A stretch of 64,000 nucleotides of DNA from JBCCGR01 sp039029195 (lineage in GTDB: Bacteria > Pseudomonadota > Alphaproteobacteria > Rhizobiales > Rhizobiaceae): NCBI GenBank assembly GCA_039029195.1, contig JBCCGR010000002.1, positions 62,001 to 126,000 on the forward strand, read 5' to 3'. Position numbers and translations under genes: made by a program. Below the pieces are notes generated by a model. That model saw only the letters and a program-made list of their open reading frames with translations, searched no databases and had not been told where the DNA came from. Shown piece after piece: positions 61,520-64,000 of this stretch (within the stretch, counting starts at the first letter, position 1; each line of letters opens with the position of its first letter).

Positions 61520-62620
61520 CTAGCGCTCCCAGGCCTTAATCGCTTCTGCAAGTTCCAGACGCTCTGGCATCTGTGCTGGTATCTTAGCAGCATCGCCGTC
61601 AAATCGGGGCGCGGGGGCGGGCTGCAACATGCCATCAGAGGTTTGCAGGACGGCGCGATCAGCCAAATGGGGATGATCCGCGGCCTCGTCCATGGAAAGA
61701 ACCGGCGCAAAGCACACGTCTGTCCCTTCCAGGAGTTCTGTCCATTCCGCCCGTGTCCGCGTGGCAAACTTTTCCCGAAGCAGCGATTTCACTGCATCCC
61801 AATCCCCAGGATTGAGGCGTTTGGCATAGATGGGATCATCAAGTTCAAGGAGGGAACAGAATTCATCCCAGAAAGGCTGTTCGATGGCACCAAGTGCAAT
61901 CCACTCGCCATCCTTGGTCTGATAGGTTCCGTAAAATGGCGCTCCGCCATCAAGCAAGTTGCTCTCGCGACAACCGGGCCACATGCCGGCTGCTTTGAGC
62001 CCATAGGGCATTGCCATCAGGAGCGCCGCACCATCCACCATGGCAGCATCAATCACGCTTCCCTTGCCACTCAGCTTGGCCTGAAGAATGCCAGACACCA
62101 TACCAAAGGCCATCAGCATGCCACCACCGCCGAAATCTCCTATGAGATTGAGCGCAGGCACCGGGCCGGAGGTCTTGGTTCCCACCGCATCCAGCGCGCC
62201 GGTCAGCGCAATATAGTTGATATCGTGGCCAGCAGCCTTGGCGAGCGGTCCTGTCTGCCCCCAACCGGTCATACGTCCGTAAACAAGCGCCGGGTTCCGT
62301 TTCATGCAGACCTCCGGACCAAGGCCCAGCCGCTCCATGACGCCAGGTCGATAGCCTTCAATCAGCCCATCCGCGCCATCAATCAATCTCAAAACCTGTT
62401 CTACACTGGCTGGGTCTTTGAGATTGGTTTCAACAATCCTGCGGCCACGTAGCAGCGGATCTCTGGTCTTGTTCGCCGTGCCGGTTGGCTGTCCTCCCGG
62501 TCTGTCAATGCGAATGATCTCAGCACCATGGTCTGCCAGCATCATCGCTGAAAAGGGTCCGGGACCAATGGACGCGATTTCGACAATACGGACCCCGGAA
62601 AGTGGCTTGGTTGGAGACAT
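61520..62620 (-). CDS. CaiB/BaiF family CoA transferase (alpha-methylacyl-CoA racemase-like)
   Basis: The 366-residue protein starts at ATG 62618-62620: PLSGVRIVEIASIGPGPFSAMMLADHGAEIIRIDRPGG, LIEGYRPGVMERLGLGPE, ALVYGRMTGWGQTGPLAKAAGHDINYIALTGAL, DFGGGGMLMAFGMVSGIL and APFYGTYQTKDGEWIALGAIEQPFWDEFC. The AGHDINY Asp and GGGG region match alpha-methylacyl-CoA racemases (AMACR type) more than formyl-CoA transferases. It could epimerise branched acyl-CoAs. It is divergent from the GlxA-type regulator, which may control it. Confidence 0.88.
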   Translation of the reverse strand: MSPTKPLSGVRIVEIASIGPGPFSAMMLADHGAEIIRIDRPGGQPTGTANKTRDPLLRGRRIVETNLKDPASVEQVLRLIDGADGLIEGYRPGVMERLGLGPEVCMKRNPALVYGRMTGWGQTGPLAKAAGHDINYIALTGALDAVGTKTSGPVPALNLIGDFGGGGMLMAFGMVSGILQAKLSGKGSVIDAAMVDGAALLMAMPYGLKAAGMWPGCRESNLLDGGAPFYGTYQTKDGEWIALGAIEQPFWDEFCSLLELDDPIYAKRLNPGDWDAVKSLLREKFATRTRAEWTELLEGTDVCFAPVLSMDEAADHPHLADRAVLQTSDGMLQPAPAPRFDGDAAKIPAQMPERLELAEAIKAWER

Positions 62621-62924
62621 ATCTGTGTTCTTGGTTCGTGTTCGCCTGACCCTAATGTGCGGGCGAAGCACATACGGGTCAACAGCGTCGCTGTGTTGAA
62701 GCTCTTGATAAGTCGAAACTTTTTTCGCACGCACCGGGAAAGAAAAAAATTCTCGTCTCTCCGGTCACGAATTCGCTTGCGCAACTTCGATTTTCAGTCG
62801 CAGATTGCGGATCGGAGACGGATTCAGATGACTCGCAACGCCGGGTATCTTCGGGAACGCTTCGAGAAACACTGAGCACCAAACGTCGCGAACGGGTGCC
62901 GGTTAAACGGGAAGTGGTGCGGCG
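62621..62924. other. Intergenic control region, CaiB-family gene / GlxA regulator
   Basis: A 304-base divergent gap. Only a GGAAGTGG-type ribosome site for the regulator was recognised. No gene, RNA or clear operator palindrome was found. Confidence 0.45.
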
Positions 62925-63887
62925 ATGATTGCAGATTTTGAAGAACAGCGGCATTTCGCTTTTCTGGCAATCGACAAATTTTCAATGTTGTGTCTGAGCG
63001 CGGCGATTGACCCGATACGCTCTGCAAATCGCATCATCGGTCGCGAACACTATCGCTGGAGCATCGGATCCATTGATGGCGATCCAGTGGCGGCGTCTAA
63101 CGGCATGGTGCTCAATGCCGAGTTCTCCATCGATGATATCCCAAGATGTGACATTCTGTTCGTCTGTGCGGGCCTGCGTTTGGAAGTGGACAATCAGAAC
63201 CACTTGCTGGCCCGACTGCGCGACAGGGCAAGGCGCGGCGGTGCGCTGGGTTCGCTCTCGGTGGGCAGTCACATTCTGGCACAGGCCGGGCTGCTCAACG
63301 GCTATCGCTGTACGATCCACTGGGAAAATCGGGCCTCGTTCAAAGAGACGTTTCCTGACACCGATTGCACTGGCAACGTGTTTGAGATCGATCGCAGCCG
63401 CTACACCTGTGCCGGTGGTACAGCGTCTATCGATTTGATGTTGCAGATTGTGTTGCAGGAGTTTGGCGAGACGATCACCAATGAGGTTGCAAACCAGTTC
63501 CATCACGAGCGCATCCGCACCAATGCCGACCGGCAGCGCGTGGGGCCGGAGCGGGATCTTGCCGGTAAATCCACAAAGCTGAAAAAGGCTGTGGAACTGA
63601 TGGCTGAAAACCTGGAAGAGCCCATGTCGGCGCTTCAGGTGGCGCGGGCCGTCAACCTGTCGTTGCGCCAGGTCGAACGCCTGTTTTTGCGACATCTCAA
63701 CTGCACGCCGGGGCGCTATTATATGAGTGTCCGGCTTGAGCGCGCGCGGGAGCTGCTGCGCCACACCGATGCACCCATTCTTGATGTGGCACTCTCCACC
63801 GGTTTCACGTCCCACTCATATTTTGCGCAGAGCTATCGCAACCAGTTTGGTCTTTCTCCGTCCGAAGAGCGCCGGTCAAAGAGCTGA
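62925..63887 (+). CDS. GlxA family AraC-type transcriptional regulator
   Basis: A 320-residue regulator with a DJ-1/PfpI-like domain (~10-195; GGALGSLSVGSHILAQAGLLNGYRCTIHWEN, where Ser replaces the amidotransferase Cys) and an AraC helix-turn-helix domain (~215-315; PMSALQVARAVNLSLRQVERLFLRHLNCTPGRYYMSVRLERARELLRHTDAPILDVALSTGFTSHSYFAQSYRNQFGLSPSEER). GbdR/CdhR and related proteins of this type control catabolism of quaternary amines and amino-acid derivatives. Nearby targets could be the polyamine-type transporter or the CaiB-family gene. Confidence 0.9.
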   Translation: MIADFEEQRHFAFLAIDKFSMLCLSAAIDPIRSANRIIGREHYRWSIGSIDGDPVAASNGMVLNAEFSIDDIPRCDILFVCAGLRLEVDNQNHLLARLRDRARRGGALGSLSVGSHILAQAGLLNGYRCTIHWENRASFKETFPDTDCTGNVFEIDRSRYTCAGGTASIDLMLQIVLQEFGETITNEVANQFHHERIRTNADRQRVGPERDLAGKSTKLKKAVELMAENLEEPMSALQVARAVNLSLRQVERLFLRHLNCTPGRYYMSVRLERARELLRHTDAPILDVALSTGFTSHSYFAQSYRNQFGLSPSEERRSKS

Positions 63888-63890
63888 TCC

Positions 63891-63988
63891 TGGAGCGCAT
63901 CATCGTTTCATGGAAACGCTTGTGCACTCCAAGTAAGTGTATTGCCGCAGTTCTTTGTCCCATTGATGAGTCTATCAAAAGGGGAACG
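63891..63988. repeat. 98-base dispersed intergenic repeat, copy 2
   Basis: The copy begins four bases after the regulator stop with TGGAGCGCATCATCGTTTC, keeps GCCGCA in the middle and TATCAAAAGGGGAACG at the end, and has the same length as the copy at 23034-23131. In this copy the terminal hairpin is shorter (TTGAT/ATCAA). Confidence 0.75.
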
Positions 63989-64000
63989 GCTCTATCGCGG

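Overview
The window reads as chromosomal DNA of an alphaproteobacterium, most likely a Hyphomicrobiales (Rhizobiales) relative. The evidence is the gene content and order: a LpoA-like lipoprotein divergent from rsmI-YraN-gshB, sppA-ihfB-LapA, an OlsB-type ornithine-lipid acyltransferase, the ChvI regulator near pckA, and intergenic repeats of the CCGAAAA/TTTTCGG type. I see no prophage, transposase, integrase, CRISPR array or rRNA. One tRNA (Phe) is present.

Region 1-22.4 kb (almost all minus strand) is the accessory part. It is one tightly packed gene train, in transcription order: a LivJ-like binding protein with its own terminator, an AraC-type regulator, a 30-codon leader ORF coupled to LivH, LivM, LivG, a LivF fused to a Tm-1-like ATP-binding domain, the matching Tm-1 C-terminal TIM-barrel partner, a giant flotillin-like protein, two SRPBCC (CoxG-like) proteins, and a xanthine-dehydrogenase-type molybdenum hydroxylase (FAD, 2Fe-2S, and a molybdopterin subunit split into two genes). 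CoxD-like MoxR and CoxE-like VWA maturation proteins follow, then an amidohydrolase, a metallo-beta-lactamase-fold lactonase, an SMP-30 lactonase fused to an isochorismatase-like domain, and an SDR running off the left edge. Many junctions are 1-8 base overlaps, so expression is probably coupled. My reading is uptake of an organic substrate, Mo-dependent hydroxylation at a membrane scaffold, then hydrolytic ring or lactone opening. The substrate cannot be read from the sequence. This is the best candidate for an undescribed system.

Region 22.7-35.6 kb is mostly housekeeping: tRNA-Phe, an SDR, a YwaF-like membrane protein, a methyltransferase, the LpoA-like/RsmI/YraN/GshB block, a ComM-like AAA ATPase, a ureohydrolase, a hybrid histidine kinase and OlsB. 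Region 35.6-48.5 kb holds malic enzyme (MaeB type), MutS, a small ion channel, glutathionyl-hydroquinone reductase, SppA-IHF beta-LapA, a nitroreductase, two RNA methyltransferases, signal peptidase II and an AcuI-type reductase translationally coupled to it.

Region 48.5-64 kb contains a two-gene membrane operon (one ABA4-like) facing a TetR regulator across a paired operator, an SDR, ChvI without ChvG beside it, a PNPOx-fold protein, PEP carboxykinase, a PaaG-like enoyl-CoA hydratase/isomerase, a DUF2948 protein, a four-gene polyamine-type ABC transporter, a CaiB-family CoA transferase and a GlxA-type AraC regulator. Two 98-base copies of a dispersed intergenic repeat lie about 41 kb apart (23.0 and 63.9 kb), and three other hairpin repeats sit downstream of mutS, acuI and pckA.
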